A program made the translations under genes and the position numbers. A stretch of 64,000 nucleotides of DNA. It comes from Thermochromatium tepidum ATCC 43061 (GTDB taxonomy: Bacteria; Pseudomonadota; Gammaproteobacteria; Chromatiales; Chromatiaceae). The stretch is taken from the NCBI RefSeq assembly GCF_009664085.1, contig NZ_CP039268.1, positions 1,721,501 through 1,785,500 on the forward strand, given 5' to 3'. Position 1 is the first letter of the stretch; the number at the start of each line of letters is the position of its first letter. The notes beneath the pieces were generated by a model. It did no database searches. It was not told where the DNA came from and saw only the letters and a program-made list of their open reading frames with translations. Below, one piece after another: positions 52,730 through 63,753 of the stretch.

Positions 52730-55291
52730 TCAGTCTTCATCACGCGACGGCGGCACCAAGACCTCGCGGTTACCGTTGGTCTCGGCCGGGCCGACAATGC
52801 CGATACGCTCCATCTCCTCGACCAAGCGCGCGGCGCGGTTGTAGCCGATCTTGAGCTTGCGCTGCACCCCTGAGATCGAGGCGCGCCGGCTCTCGACCAC
52901 GAATTGAACCGCCTCGTCGAACAAGGGATCCATCTCCTCGGTATCGCCGCCGCGCGGCTCGGGATCGATGCCGGGTAACATCTCGGTCGGCTCACGCAGG
53001 ACGTCGTGGATATAGTCTGGCTCGCCGTACTGTTCCTTGAGGAACTCGACCACGCGATGGACCTCGTGGTCATCGACGAAGGCCCCATGCACCCGATGGG
53101 GGATATTGCCGCCGGGGGGCAGATAGAGCATATCGCCGTGACCGAGCAGCTGCTCGGCGCCCATCTGATCAAGGATGGTGCGCGAGTCGACGCGCGAAGA
53201 GACCTGAAAGGCGATGCGCGTCGGGATGTTGGCCTTGATCAGACCTGTGAGCACATCGACCGATGGACGCTGGGTGGCGAGCAGCAGATGGATGCCCGAG
53301 GCACGCGCCTTCTGGGCCAGGCGCGCGATGAGCTCCTCGACCTTCTTGCCAACCACCATCATCATGTCGGCCAGCTCATCGATGACGACGACGATATAGG
53401 GCAGATGCTGGAGACTGGGTACCTCGCTACCATCGGCTGGCAGATCCTCGGGCTTGACGGTCGGATCCGGGATCGGCGTGCCCGCTGCCTCGGCCTCGGC
53501 GATCCGTTGATTGTAGCCGCCGATGTTGCGTACCCCGAGCTTGGCCATGAGCTTATAGCGACGCTCCATCTCGCCGACACACCAACGCAGCGCATTGGCC
53601 GCCTCCTTCATGTCGGTGACGACCGGCGTCAACAGATGCGGAATACCCTCATAGACTGAGAGCTCGAGCATCTTGGGATCGACCATGATCAGGCGCACGT
53701 CCTCTGGGCCAGATTTGTAGAGCAGGCTCAGGATCATGACATTGATCGCCACCGATTTGCCCGAGCCCGTGGTGCCGGCGATCAGTGCATGGGGCATGCG
53801 TGCCAGATCCGCGACCACCGGGAGACCGGAGATGTTGGTCCCCAAGCCGATCGTGAGCGGCGAACTGGCGTCCTGATAGGAGGGCGAGTCGAGGATCTCG
53901 CGCAGAAAGACCATCTCGCGCTCGCGGTTGGGGATCTCAATGCCGATGAAGGGTTTGCCCGGGATGATCTCGACCACGCGCACGCTGACCACTGTCAGGG
54001 CACGGGCCAGATCGCGCGCCAGACCCGTGATCTTGCTGGCCTTGATGCCGGGGGCGAGCTGGAGTTCGAACATGGTGACCACCGGACCCGGATAGACCGC
54101 GACCACCTGGGCCTCGACACCGAAGTCGGCCAGATTGGCCTCGACCTGACGCGAGAGTTCTTCGATTTGCTCCTCGGAATAACCGCGTCCGCTCTTGCGC
54201 GGGACTTCGAGCAGGTTCAGCGGGGGGCGTGACTTGACCCCAGTCTTTGCAGCACCCGCAGGCGCGGCGGAGCGGGTGAATTTCTGGAAGAAACCGCGTT
54301 TTTCCTCGGGCGCGCGCTTCGTCTCTGTCTCGGCAGACACCGGGGGCGGCGTTTTGCCGAGTTCGCGGCTGACGGGAATGCGATCGTGGCGCGCTTCATT
54401 CGGGACGACCTGTGCCCTTGGCTCTGCCGCTGGCTTGACGCTCTGTGCATCATCGGTGGCAGCGAACGCAAAGGGTTCTGGATCGGTTAACAGCGCCTGG
54501 ACCTCGGGAGGCAAATGCAGCGGTGGACGCCGGGTGCGTGCAAAGCGATACGACGCCTCGTCCAACATGGACTGGGCATCGTCCGGATCGATCAGTCCGA
54601 GACCACGCGGCAAACCCACCGGATAACGCCGAGCAGACCGACCCGACTCAGGCCGGCGCGGGATTGGGTGGTGCAAGTACCGCCCGGCGACCGCCAACAC
54701 CTGGAGCACGCCAGCCCCGATCATGTCGATCAATCTGAGCCAGGAGATGCCAAAAAAGAGGCTCAGACTGACGAGGAGTGTCCCGAGCAGCAAGAGGTTG
54801 GCACCCATGACGCCAAAGCCTTCGAGCAGGCGTTCGCTGACCAGCAGGCCGGTCCCACCGCCGGCACCATTGGGCAGATAATCGCCTTGAACGGTCAGAT
54901 TGACCGAGGCGAAACCGCAACCCGCGATCAAGGTGACGAGAAAGCCGATCCAGCGCAGCGAGAGCATCCAGGTCTTGACCCCTGCATCCTCTCCCCGGCC
55001 ACGAAAGAGCAACCAGGCGCTCCAGGCAAGCATGAATGGAAGCAGATAGGCGAGATAGCCGAAGAGATAGAGTGCAGCATCGGCAAACCAAGCCCCGGCT
55101 CGGCCACCGGCATTCGTGACCCGCATCTCGTTGCCGACATAGGACCAACCTGGATCCTGGGGTGAATAACTGAGCAGCGAGAGCGCGAGATAGATAGACG
55201 CGCACATGAGCACCCAAAGACCACCCTCGCGCAGCGCGCGCTCGACATGATCAGTGAATGTCAGTTGCCCGTAACGTGTTGCCTGTCCCAT
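52730..55291 (-). CDS. ftsK: DNA translocase FtsK
   Basis: Pumps chromosomal DNA at the division septum toward dif sites. A 853-residue protein. Four to five N-terminal membrane helices span residues about 22-180, a short polar linker follows (about 190-340), then the motor domain with Walker [14 protein letters not shown] and Walker [15 protein letters not shown]. The winged-helix gamma domain is at the C-terminus ([20 protein letters not shown]). The linker is far shorter than in E. coli FtsK. The start MGQATRY has GGAG 6 bases upstream. Confidence 0.96.
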   Translation of the reverse strand: MGQATRYGQLTFTDHVERALREGGLWVLMCASIYLALSLLSYSPQDPGWSYVGNEMRVTNAGGRAGAWFADAALYLFGYLAYLLPFMLAWSAWLLFRGRGEDAGVKTWMLSLRWIGFLVTLIAGCGFASVNLTVQGDYLPNGAGGGTGLLVSERLLEGFGVMGANLLLLGTLLVSLSLFFGISWLRLIDMIGAGVLQVLAVAGRYLHHPIPRRPESGRSARRYPVGLPRGLGLIDPDDAQSMLDEASYRFARTRRPPLHLPPEVQALLTDPEPFAFAATDDAQSVKPAAEPRAQVVPNEARHDRIPVSRELGKTPPPVSAETETKRAPEEKRGFFQKFTRSAAPAGAAKTGVKSRPPLNLLEVPRKSGRGYSEEQIEELSRQVEANLADFGVEAQVVAVYPGPVVTMFELQLAPGIKASKITGLARDLARALTVVSVRVVEIIPGKPFIGIEIPNREREMVFLREILDSPSYQDASSPLTIGLGTNISGLPVVADLARMPHALIAGTTGSGKSVAINVMILSLLYKSGPEDVRLIMVDPKMLELSVYEGIPHLLTPVVTDMKEAANALRWCVGEMERRYKLMAKLGVRNIGGYNQRIAEAEAAGTPIPDPTVKPEDLPADGSEVPSLQHLPYIVVVIDELADMMMVVGKKVEELIARLAQKARASGIHLLLATQRPSVDVLTGLIKANIPTRIAFQVSSRVDSRTILDQMGAEQLLGHGDMLYLPPGGNIPHRVHGAFVDDHEVHRVVEFLKEQYGEPDYIHDVLREPTEMLPGIDPEPRGGDTEEMDPLFDEAVQFVVESRRASISGVQRKLKIGYNRAARLVEEMERIGIVGPAETNGNREVLVPPSRDED

Positions 55292-55364
55292 GCGCCTCTC
55301 CAAAATATTCCAGCGCATTATAGCTTTACGGGGGATTTTTCGCGCGATTTCACGGACATCAGCA

Positions 55365-55397
55365 CCCGCGGGCGCGGGCTACTTAAGCGCCCGCGGG
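55365..55397. terminator. Strong hairpin between cold-shock gene and ftsK
   Basis: A perfect 11-bp stem CCCGCGGGCGC/GCGCCCGCGGG with an 11-base loop. It lies about 70 bases after the cold-shock gene stop on the minus strand. No T-run follows on either strand, so it may be a transcript end or processing signal rather than a classic intrinsic terminator. Confidence 0.45.
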
Positions 55398-55465
55398 CTA
55401 CTAATTTGGAGTAAAGCCGGCCCGCCTTATCTGGATGGACCGGGTAAATCAGGTTGAGCGGCGCC

Positions 55466-55678
55466 TCAGCTCGGCGTCACGTTCTCGGCCTGTGGGCCCT
55501 TGGGGCCTTGGGTCACCTCCATGGTCACCCGCTGCCCCTCAGCCAGCGTCTTGCGGCCCGAACCATTGATTGCGCTGTAATGCACGAAGACGTCCTTGCC
55601 GCCCTCGCGCTCGATGAACCCGTAGCCTTTTTCGTCGTTGAACCACTTGACCTTACCGGAAATCAATTCGCCTGCCAT
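55466..55678 (-). CDS. Cold-shock protein, CspA family
   Basis: A 70-residue single-stranded nucleic-acid-binding protein. RNP1 is KGYGFIERE and RNP2 is DVFVHYSAI; it starts [14 protein letters not shown] and ends [21 protein letters not shown]. It acts as an RNA chaperone. A long 5' region without genes precedes it, as is usual for csp genes with a long leader. Confidence 0.97.
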   Translation of the reverse strand: MAGELISGKVKWFNDEKGYGFIEREGGKDVFVHYSAINGSGRKTLAEGQRVTMEVTQGPKGPQAENVTPS

Positions 55679-56295
55679 AACAACCTCATCGATAAAAACG
55701 CACCAACCAGGGTTGGTATTGAATGACCTGCCTTCGGCGCAAAGGCAGTGCCACGACCACTCGCGTTGGAGCGGAATCCTTACATTGGGCCCACTCGCCG
55801 CTCGATCGAATCAGTCCTTTTGATCGTTCGATCGCTCATAGGCCAGCCTTCTCCGTTCGCCGTAAGCCATATGCCAGTTAACGGCTGGGTCGCTCGGGAT
55901 TCAGGATGAATCCACCGCCACACCGAGATACGGTCCTCGCCTGGCAGACCAGCTGGTACGCGATGGTGCTTTGGGACGAGGAGGGCACGGATAACGAAGG
56001 AAGTTTGTAGATGGCAGTCGACGCGGAGTTCAAGCGGTCACAACTGGGTCATAGGATCAAAAAACCAAGGTCAATGACGGCCCATACCCCTGTCAATTCA
56101 GCCTCGGATGAAGCGATCAGGTGATGATTGCGGTTTCATCACACCGCGGCACATGCCGGTGCCGCTCGTCATTGGGTCGGATTATACCCAAGAATCCGTG
56201 GGTGCAAAGCTGGATCTGCGACTCGACCAGACCCAGGACACCTTACCCGACTCGGGTGCGACCCCGGCGCGCCCCGCGACGCGCCGGGCTTCGGA
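55679..56295. other. Gene-free region upstream of the cold-shock gene
   Basis: About 600 bases where I find no supported gene, tRNA or repeat family. It contains a short palindromic stretch around GATCGTTCGATCG (55820-55832) and moderate AT content before 55680. It probably includes the cold-shock promoter and leader and the 3' region of the dps transcript. No promoter hexamers are convincing. Confidence 0.5.
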
Positions 56296-56778
56296 TCAGG
56301 AACCGAGCAGGCTACGCAGCATCCAGGCGTTCTTTTCGTGGACCTGCATGCGCTGGGTCAGTAGGTCGGCGCTCGGCTGGTCGTGGGCCTCCTCGACCAG
56401 CGGAAAGACCGAGCGGGCCGTGCGCACCACGGTCTCCTGCCCGGCCACGAGCCGGCGGATCATCTCCTCGGCATCTGGCGCATCGTCCTCCTCCGGGATC
56501 TCGGTGAGTGCGGCATAGGCCTTGTAGGAACCAGGTGCCGGATGGCCGAGGGCGCGGATGCGTTCGGCGATCAGGTCCACGGCCAGCGCCAGCTCGGTGT
56601 ACTGGGTCTCGAACATCAGGTGGAGCGTGTTGAACATCGGACCCGTGACGTTCCAGTGATAGTTGTGCGTCTTGAGATAGAGGGTATAGGTATCGGCCAG
56701 GAGCTTGGACAGTCCGGCGGCGATGGCCGCACGGTCGGACTCCGAGATCCCGATGTCGATGGGCATGGGTTTGGTCAT
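56296..56778 (-). CDS. dps: Dps/ferritin-like DNA-binding protein
   Basis: A 160-residue protein of the Dps family; stores iron and protects DNA against peroxide. Ferroxidase motif region: [20 protein letters not shown] (His ligands), then [17 protein letters not shown] and '[15 protein letters not shown]' at the C-terminus. The start MTKPMPID has GGAGAG 8 bases upstream; the ATG 27 bases before it is less likely. A DUF2061 gene lies upstream on the same strand. Confidence 0.93.
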   Translation of the reverse strand: MTKPMPIDIGISESDRAAIAAGLSKLLADTYTLYLKTHNYHWNVTGPMFNTLHLMFETQYTELALAVDLIAERIRALGHPAPGSYKAYAALTEIPEEDDAPDAEEMIRRLVAGQETVVRTARSVFPLVEEAHDQPSADLLTQRMQVHEKNAWMLRSLLGS

Positions 56779-56823
56779 GGTCTTGCTCTCCTTGGGTTGA
56801 GTCATGGATTCAAGTCGCTGGGA

Positions 56824-57033
56824 TCAGGCGATGAACGGTTCAATCGCTTCGGATGGGCGACGGCTCGCACGGATCCAGTCCCAGGTCTTTTCGTGCACAA
56901 AATAGGCAACCGTATTGACCGCCGGCTCCACCAGGGCCAGGGCACCGCCGATGACGACGCTTCCGGTCATGAGATAGGCGACGGTGAAGGCGACGGTCAT
57001 ATGGACGACGCCGAAGGTCAGGGTCTTGGTCAT
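56824..57033 (-). CDS. DUF2061 small membrane protein
   Basis: A 69-residue protein of DUF2061 with two hydrophobic helices (FGVVHMTVAFTVAYLMTGS and VVIGGALALVEPAVNTVAY) and the conserved tail FVHEKTWDWI. The function is unknown. It lies 45 bases upstream of dps and is probably cotranscribed with it. An AAGGGAGAAAG site precedes the ATG. Confidence 0.88.
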   Translation of the reverse strand: MTKTLTFGVVHMTVAFTVAYLMTGSVVIGGALALVEPAVNTVAYFVHEKTWDWIRASRRPSEAIEPFIA

Positions 57034-57104
57034 GGTCGCTTTCTCCCTTTGGGTGTCGGAAGAGAGTCTAGGGTCTGGATCGCCAAAAACAAAATCGATT
57101 GTTA

Positions 57105-59177
57105 CTAAGATCGCGATCGATTTTGACCATCGTCAAGGGGCTGCACCGCGACCCCGGGCTGGACACAATGACAACAGACGCGTCGCGTCGTACCCAAACG
57201 GGTCTCGACCGGGGAGTGGTGGCGACAGACCGCGATCGCCTCGGAACAGCGCGGGTGGAAGTGACAACCTGAGGGCGGACGGCGCGGCGAGGGCATGTCG
57301 CCGTCGAGCCGGATGACGGGGCGGCGCTGCCCGGGATCGACCACGGGCACCGCCGAGAGCAGCGCCCGGGTGTAGGGGTGACACGGGTCGTCGAGGACCT
57401 CGGTGACCCGGCCATGCTCGACCACCCGTCCCAGATACATCACCGCGACCTCGTGGGCCAGATAGGACACGACCGAGAGGTCATGGGTGATGAAGAGATA
57501 GGCCAATCCGAGCCGTCCCTGCAGATCCTTGAGCAGATTGAGGATCTGGGCCTGGACCGAGACATCGAGCGCACTGGTCGGCTCGTCGCAGATGAGGATG
57601 CGCGGCTCGACGGCCAAGGCGCGGGCGATGCAGATACGCTGGCGCTGCCCGCCCGAGAACTCATGCGGATAGCGGTTGGCCGATCCGGGATCCAGACCGA
57701 CCAGCTCGAGCAGTTCGGCCACCCGGCGCATCCGCTCCGCCCGCCTGGGCGCGAGCCCCAGTGACTGGAGCCCCTCGCCGACGATGTCACCGACCAGCAT
57801 GCGCGGATTCATGGAGGCGAAGGGATCCTGGAAGACGATCTGCAAGTCCTTGCGGAATGGGCGCAGGCGCCGATGGCTCAGGCCGATGAGCTCCTGACTG
57901 CGATAGCGCACCGAGCCGCCGGTCGGGGGGACGAGTTGCAGAAGCGCCTTGCCGGCGGTGGTCTTGCCGCAGCCGGATTCGCCGACCAAAGCGAGTGTGC
58001 GTCCGGCATAGAGGTCGAGCGAGACACCATCGACCGCGCGGACGTAACCAACGACACGGCGCAGCACGCCCTGGTGAATGGGGAAATAGACTTGGAGTCC
58101 GCGCACGGTCAGGAGCGGGACCTGGGGCGTTTGAACTGTATCCTCGTCCGACTGGGTCGGCAGGGGTGCCTTTGGGTCAGCCGGGTGCACCGCGGTCGCC
58201 GGACCAGAGGTCTCGGCGAGATGACAGCGTACCCCCCTCCCCTCAACGAGTACCTGCCATTCCGGAACCTCCAGACGACAGCGCTCGATGGCCGCCGGGC
58301 ACCGTTCGACGAAGCGACACCCCTGGAACTGAGCGCCCAGGGGTGGCACCCGGCCCGGGATCACCGCCAACCGTCTGCCGCGCTTGCTTGCCTCGGGCAG
58401 GCTCTCCAGCAGATGACGGCTGTAAGGGTGGAGCGGACGCTTGAAGAACTCGGACACAGGCGCGGTCTCGACGATCTGACCGGCATACATCACGGCTAGG
58501 CGGTTGGCGGTCTCGGCCACCACCCCTAAGTCATGGGTGATCAGGAGCACCGCCAGGCTATTCGTCGCCTGGATCCTCTTTAGCAGCTGCAGGACCTGGG
58601 CCTGGATGGTGACATCGAGCGCTGTCGTCGGCTCATCGGCGATCAGGAGCCTCGGGTTGCCAGCCAGGGCCATGGCGATCATGACCCGCTGTTTCATCCC
58701 GCCCGAGAGCTGATGTGGATACTCGTTCAGACGTTGCTCGGGGTCGGGGATGCCGACGGCGCGCAGGAGCTCGACCACCCGCTCGGTCTCGCGTCCTCGG
58801 CGCACATCGCCCTGATGTAGCCGCACCGCCTCGCCGATCTGGGTGGCGATGGTCAGCACCGGATTGAGCGCGGTCTGAGGCTCCTGGAAGATCATGGCCA
58901 TCCGGCCACCGCGTACCTGGCGCATCTCAGCCTCGGTCAGGGTCAGGAGCTCGGTCCCTTCGAGCCGCACCGAACCGGCCTTGATCCGCCCGGACGGGGG
59001 CAGCAGACGCATCAGCGACAGCGCCGTCATCGACTTGCCGCAGCCCGACTCACCGAGGAGCGCCAGGGTCTCACCGGCACGGATGTCGAGCGTCAGACCA
59101 TCGACCACAAGCGCCGGTCGAGTCGGATCGCCGAGTTCGGTCGTCAGTCCTGAGACCTGTAGGATCGGCTCGACCAT
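57105..59177 (-). CDS. Peptide ABC transporter, fused double ATPase (YejF/DppDF-like)
   Basis: A 690-residue protein with two complete ABC cassettes. The first has LLGESGCGKSMTAL and LSGGMKQRVMIAMAL; the second has LVGESGCGKTTAGK and FSGGQRQRICIARAL. Each ends in an oligopeptide-transporter C-terminal cysteine motif (RFVERCPAAIERC; HFHPRCSEAIAVC). It energises uptake of peptides or related compounds. It is the last gene of the four-gene transport operon, 4 bases after the permease gene. Confidence 0.93.
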   Translation of the reverse strand: MVEPILQVSGLTTELGDPTRPALVVDGLTLDIRAGETLALLGESGCGKSMTALSLMRLLPPSGRIKAGSVRLEGTELLTLTEAEMRQVRGGRMAMIFQEPQTALNPVLTIATQIGEAVRLHQGDVRRGRETERVVELLRAVGIPDPEQRLNEYPHQLSGGMKQRVMIAMALAGNPRLLIADEPTTALDVTIQAQVLQLLKRIQATNSLAVLLITHDLGVVAETANRLAVMYAGQIVETAPVSEFFKRPLHPYSRHLLESLPEASKRGRRLAVIPGRVPPLGAQFQGCRFVERCPAAIERCRLEVPEWQVLVEGRGVRCHLAETSGPATAVHPADPKAPLPTQSDEDTVQTPQVPLLTVRGLQVYFPIHQGVLRRVVGYVRAVDGVSLDLYAGRTLALVGESGCGKTTAGKALLQLVPPTGGSVRYRSQELIGLSHRRLRPFRKDLQIVFQDPFASMNPRMLVGDIVGEGLQSLGLAPRRAERMRRVAELLELVGLDPGSANRYPHEFSGGQRQRICIARALAVEPRILICDEPTSALDVSVQAQILNLLKDLQGRLGLAYLFITHDLSVVSYLAHEVAVMYLGRVVEHGRVTEVLDDPCHPYTRALLSAVPVVDPGQRRPVIRLDGDMPSPRRPPSGCHFHPRCSEAIAVCRHHSPVETRLGTTRRVCCHCVQPGVAVQPLDDGQNRSRS

Positions 59178-59181
59178 CGGC

Positions 59182-60594
59182 TCATACCCCGCTCAGGCGC
59201 GGATCAAAGGCATCGCGTACCACATCGGCGAACAGATTCGCCGCCAGAACCAGGGTGAACATGAACAGAAATGCCGCTGCCAGCGACCACCAGACGATCG
59301 GTTCACGCGCGAGCTCGAGTCGGGCACTGTTGATCATGTTGCCCCAGGAATTCATGGTCGGATCGACGCCGATATTGACATAGGATAAGACCGCCTCGGC
59401 CAGTACCAGCCCGCTGAAATCGAGCACCAGGGTGATGAGCACGATGTGCATGACATTGGGCAGGATGTGGCGAAGGATGATGGTGAAGTGACCGACCCCC
59501 AGGGCCTGGGCGGCCAGGACATAGTCGATCTCGCGCAGCTTGAGCGCCTCGCCGCGCAACAGCCGGCACAGCCCGGTCCAACTGGTCACACCCAGGATCA
59601 GACACAGAAACAGCAGGCGCAGATCGGCGCGCTCGACTGAGCTTGCGAACGCCTCGGCGTGGTTGCTCATATAGACCTGGAGCATCAGGGTGGCCGCCGC
59701 GATCAGGAGCACGCCCGGGATCGAGTTGAGGGTGGTGTAGAGATACTGGATGACGTCATCGACCCAACCGCCGAAATAACCGGCCATGATCCCGAGCAGG
59801 ATCGCCGCTGGGAGCATGACGAGCGTGGTCAGGGTGCCGATCAGCAGCCCGGTGCGGATGCTCTTGAGCGCCTGATAGAGCACGTCCTCCCCGACCTTGT
59901 CGGTGCCGAACACATGGTACTCGAGCGCCAGCTCGCCGATGACGCAGGCCAGGATCAGGATAAGGGCCAGGGTGCCGAGCGCCGTGCGCCAAGGGATCGG
60001 GCTTTGCCCCCTGAGGACCTGGTCGCAAACGGCGTCGAAGGGCTGCCCATGACGACGCGCCAGCCACCCGATCAGACCGGCAGCCACCAGCATCCATAGG
60101 CCCAACCCCTTGATTCCTCCCAGCAGCGAACGCCAGGCGATATCCCAGACCCGATCGCGCTCAGGGTCGGCCAGATGGGCACCGCCGTATTGCAGGCGCG
60201 GATAGGCGCGGGTCACCCTCCCATCGGGCTGATCGATCGCCTCCTTGGCGTGGAGATGGGTGGCGAAGGGCGCTGAATAGGTCTTCTCCTGGCGTTCGCG
60301 CAGTCCGCTCAGGGCGAGATCGAGCAGACTCAGCACCTCGGGCGCATAGCGCACCTCGCCCGACCCGTCCGCTTGCTCGAGCCTGAGCTTGAAGTGCAGG
60401 GTATCCAGCAACCCGACCCCGGCATAGGCCGCGAGCACCACCAGGCTCGCCACCCCGATCCGCGAGCGCACCACCCGGCGCCAGGGGGCGCGCAGATGCT
60501 CGTGACGTACCACCCAGACGGCAAACAGGGCCATGACGACCAGCAGCAGAAAGACCAGGGCATCGGTCCAGAGGACGACGGGGATCAGCGGCAT
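59182..60594 (-). CDS. Peptide ABC transporter permease (YejE-like)
   Basis: A 470-residue inner-membrane permease of BPD type. The coupling motif is EIDYVLAAQALGVGHFTIIL near residue 360. It is longer than usual for YejE (about 340) because of a roughly 130-residue N-terminal region with helices and a hydrophilic loop (about 60-125) likely outside the cytoplasm. It forms the channel with the following YejB-like subunit. 16 bases separate it from that gene. Confidence 0.92.
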   Translation of the reverse strand: MPLIPVVLWTDALVFLLLVVMALFAVWVVRHEHLRAPWRRVVRSRIGVASLVVLAAYAGVGLLDTLHFKLRLEQADGSGEVRYAPEVLSLLDLALSGLRERQEKTYSAPFATHLHAKEAIDQPDGRVTRAYPRLQYGGAHLADPERDRVWDIAWRSLLGGIKGLGLWMLVAAGLIGWLARRHGQPFDAVCDQVLRGQSPIPWRTALGTLALILILACVIGELALEYHVFGTDKVGEDVLYQALKSIRTGLLIGTLTTLVMLPAAILLGIMAGYFGGWVDDVIQYLYTTLNSIPGVLLIAAATLMLQVYMSNHAEAFASSVERADLRLLFLCLILGVTSWTGLCRLLRGEALKLREIDYVLAAQALGVGHFTIILRHILPNVMHIVLITLVLDFSGLVLAEAVLSYVNIGVDPTMNSWGNMINSARLELAREPIVWWSLAAAFLFMFTLVLAANLFADVVRDAFDPRLSGV

Positions 60595-60610
60595 GACGAG
60601 GGCTTACTCC

Positions 60611-61588
60611 TCATTGCAGCCTGACGCGCGGATCGGCCAGGGTATAGGAGATGTCGGTCAGGATCAGCCCCAGGATATAGAGCACGGCGCCGAGGAAGAC
60701 CATGGCGCGCACGATGGCGAAGTCCTGATTGTTGATGGCATCGATGGTATAGCTGCCGAGTCCTGGGATGCCGAAGAAGGATTCGGTGATCAGACTCCCC
60801 ATGAACAGCAGCGGCAGAATCACCACCACCCCGGTCAGGATCGGGATGAGTGCATTGCGCAGCACATGCCGAAACAGCACCACCCCTTCGCTCAGCCCCT
60901 TGGCGCGTGCGGTGCGTACATAGTCGCGCTCGATCTCTTCTAGGAAGAGCGTGCGATACCAGCGCGTCCCAGAGCCGATCCCGGAGACGACCCCGACGAT
61001 CACCGGCAGGATCAGGAACCTCCAGGCATCGAGCCCCTGGTCATAGCCCGAGATCGGCACCAGATGCCAGAGCTTGCCGATCAAAAACTGCCCGCCGATG
61101 ATGTAAAACAGCCCCGAGATCGACATCATGGCCACCAGCACGACCCGGCTCCCCAGATCGATATAGGTAGCACGGAAAAAGACGATGAACAGCGCCATGC
61201 TGATGTTGAATACCAGCCCGATCAGTAGCACCGGGAGCGCGATCGCCAGACTCGGCCACATGCGCTGCGCGATGTCATAGCCGATATCGCGCCCGGCATC
61301 CGAGGCGCCGAACTGGAATGCAAACAGCTTGAGCGATTTTTGGAAGAAGATGGTATCGGTCAGGCGCGCCAGGCCCTCGGCCTCGGCGTTGTAGAGTAAG
61401 GGCCGATCATAGCCGCGCTCGGCCTTCCAGGCCCGGATCGCCTCCGCGGTCACACGCTTCTGACCCAGATGCAGGCGCGCCATGTCGTCCGGCGAGTTGA
61501 CGACGAAGAACAGTACGAAGGTCAGTAGATTGACCCCGATCAGGATCGGGATGGCATAGACCAAGCGGCGCAGGATATAAGCAGTCAC
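60611..61588 (-). CDS. Peptide ABC transporter permease (YejB-like)
   Basis: A 325-residue BPD permease with six membrane helices. The N-terminus MTAYILRRLVYAIPILIGVN is typical of DppB/YejB proteins. The coupling motif is RDYVRTARAKGLSEGVVLFRH. It overlaps the solute-binding protein gene upstream by 4 bases (ATGA). Confidence 0.95.
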   Translation of the reverse strand: MTAYILRRLVYAIPILIGVNLLTFVLFFVVNSPDDMARLHLGQKRVTAEAIRAWKAERGYDRPLLYNAEAEGLARLTDTIFFQKSLKLFAFQFGASDAGRDIGYDIAQRMWPSLAIALPVLLIGLVFNISMALFIVFFRATYIDLGSRVVLVAMMSISGLFYIIGGQFLIGKLWHLVPISGYDQGLDAWRFLILPVIVGVVSGIGSGTRWYRTLFLEEIERDYVRTARAKGLSEGVVLFRHVLRNALIPILTGVVVILPLLFMGSLITESFFGIPGLGSYTIDAINNQDFAIVRAMVFLGAVLYILGLILTDISYTLADPRVRLQ

Positions 61589-63753
61589 AGGGCGGTACTC
61601 CGTTCACGCCGACGCACCATCCACCAGGCCGGCAGTATCAACAGCACCAGCCCCCCGCCAGCGACCCCCAGCGGCCAGAGGATGGGACGATTCCAGTCGC
61701 GCCGCGCGGCCTGGCGCTGCACGGGGTCGAGACGCCGGTATTTGAGGGTGTTGTTGGCCATCTGGTTGGGATGCGCGTTGAACAGCCAGCGATGATGCAG
61801 GCTGAATGACTTGGGATGGAAGCCCCAGACCCAGGGGGCGTCGCGCCGCGCGATCTCGACCAGTTGGTCGATGAGCGCCTGACGCTCGGGGCCGTCTTCC
61901 ATGTATTTCATCGCATCGAACAGGCGGTCAAACTCGGGGTTGGCATAGTTGGCCGCGTTCTCGCCCTGGTGCTCGACCTTGCCGTTGGGGCCATAGAGCA
62001 GGAACAGGAAGTTCTCGGGATCCGGGTAATCGGCGTTCCAGCCCCACATGAACACCTGTCCGGTGCCGTTGCGGATCTTCTCCTGAAAACGGTTGTAGTC
62101 AGTCGAGCGGATGACCAGCTCGATGCCGAGCTTGGCAAACTGCTTGCGGATCCAGTTCAGACGCGCGCGGTCATCGGGGCCAGCGGCCACGGCCTCGTAG
62201 TTGAGACTGAGCGCGCGCCCGGTCTCGCGATCGATGCCATTCGGATAGCCGGCCTGTTCCATCAAGCGCTGTGCCTCAGTGAGGCTGCGCCGCTTGGGCC
62301 GTCCGTCGCGCCAGGTATAAACATAGGGATTGATGCCGGCCTCGCCCTCGCGATGACCGAAGATGCCGGGCGGCAGCGGGCCTTGCGCCACCAGGCCGCG
62401 CCCATTGGTAAAGATCGAGATGAATTCCTCGAAGTCGACCGCGATCGAGATCGCCCGGCGCAACAGACGTGCGCGCTCCGAGTCGCCACCGATCACCGGG
62501 TCGAGCATGTTGAAGCCCATGTAGAAGATCGATGGCTCAACCGAGGTCAGCAGTGAAATACCGCGCTCGCGCATGACCTCAGTCAGCATCGGCTCACCCG
62601 AGGCCTCGATCTGGATCGCCTGATCGAAGGCATCCGACGCGATCCCGGAGGCGTCATAGTAGCCCTGGAGGAATTTGGTCCAGCGCGGGATGTCCTCCTT
62701 TTCCAGACTGTAGATGGCACGCTCAATGAAGGGGAGTGGACGACCGGCGTCGTTCAGGATGCCCGAATCCAGATCCTCGGGCATACACTCGGTTGGATAG
62801 GTCTCACCGTGGAAGTTGGGGTTGCGTTCCAGCACCAGGCGTCGGTTGGGGTCGTTCTCCGTCAACATATAGGGCCCGGTACCGACCGGATACCAATCGA
62901 GCGTGATGTTGCGCTCGGCCAGACCGGGTTGGGCGTAAAAGACATCGGCCTCCCAGGGCAGGGGCGCAAAGAAGGGCATGGCGAGCCAATACAGGAACTG
63001 CGGATACTTGCCTTCGAGACGGATGCGCAGCGTATAGCGATCAAGCACCTCGACGCCACTGAGATTCGCCTGACGCAGGGCCGCGGCCCGCTTTAGGGCG
63101 TGGGCCGACTCCAGCCCCGCGAGTTGGTCGGCCAATTCAGCAAACCCCCGGATATGCTCGCGCATCAGACCAGCCAGCGGCGAATGCGTCCAGGGCGCGG
63201 CCAGGCGTTTGATCTGATACGCGAAATCCTCGGCGGTCAGCTCACGGGTGCCGGTCTCTTTGAAGTCGGCCAGCCGATGGATCCCCTTGAGCCCCTCCGG
63301 ACTCAGGCTGTGATAGCGATAACGCCCGTCTTGGGTGCGCGCAAAGGCCGGATGCGGCTGGAACCGGATGCCCGGTTGAATACGGATCAGATAGTCACTG
63401 TGGTCGATGGACGCGACCGGCGCATCCTTGGGCAGCGGGTTGCCCTCAGCGTCGAAATAGCGCGGTTCGGGTACCTCGGATGCCGACAAGGGGACCAAAC
63501 GATAGGGTCTGAGCAAAAAGTGATATTGCAACGGCGGCTCATAGATCTGCGCCAGGAAGGTGTATTCGTCGGCGCTGTAGGAACGCGCCGGGTCCAGATG
63601 CTTGGGCCGCTCGGCAAAGGAGCTGTAATAGATGTTGGCCGTGGCGTCTGCCGCTGGATAGGGATTGTTCCAGGCCGATTCACCGCAACCGACCAGCGCG
63701 AGCACCAACAGCCCGAGCATTGCACTCCATGATGGTGTGATCCGGTCGCGCAC
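61585..63753 (-). CDS. Peptide ABC transporter solute-binding lipoprotein (YejA/DppA-like)
   Basis: A 722-residue SBP family 5 protein. The signal MLGLLVLALVGCGES ends in a lipobox (LVGC). Domain segments are YEPPLQYHFLLRPYRLVP, DWYPVGTGPYMLTENDPNRR and AGYPNGIDRETGRALSLNYE. Unusually it also has a C-terminal hydrophobic helix and basic tail (WPLGVAGGGLVLLILPAWWM). The GTG start (VRDRITPS) gives a normal lipoprotein signal; a longer start adds 22 residues. First gene of the operon. Confidence 0.9.
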   Translation of the reverse strand: MRDRITPSWSAMLGLLVLALVGCGESAWNNPYPAADATANIYYSSFAERPKHLDPARSYSADEYTFLAQIYEPPLQYHFLLRPYRLVPLSASEVPEPRYFDAEGNPLPKDAPVASIDHSDYLIRIQPGIRFQPHPAFARTQDGRYRYHSLSPEGLKGIHRLADFKETGTRELTAEDFAYQIKRLAAPWTHSPLAGLMREHIRGFAELADQLAGLESAHALKRAAALRQANLSGVEVLDRYTLRIRLEGKYPQFLYWLAMPFFAPLPWEADVFYAQPGLAERNITLDWYPVGTGPYMLTENDPNRRLVLERNPNFHGETYPTECMPEDLDSGILNDAGRPLPFIERAIYSLEKEDIPRWTKFLQGYYDASGIASDAFDQAIQIEASGEPMLTEVMRERGISLLTSVEPSIFYMGFNMLDPVIGGDSERARLLRRAISIAVDFEEFISIFTNGRGLVAQGPLPPGIFGHREGEAGINPYVYTWRDGRPKRRSLTEAQRLMEQAGYPNGIDRETGRALSLNYEAVAAGPDDRARLNWIRKQFAKLGIELVIRSTDYNRFQEKIRNGTGQVFMWGWNADYPDPENFLFLLYGPNGKVEHQGENAANYANPEFDRLFDAMKYMEDGPERQALIDQLVEIARRDAPWVWGFHPKSFSLHHRWLFNAHPNQMANNTLKYRRLDPVQRQAARRDWNRPILWPLGVAGGGLVLLILPAWWMVRRRERSTAL

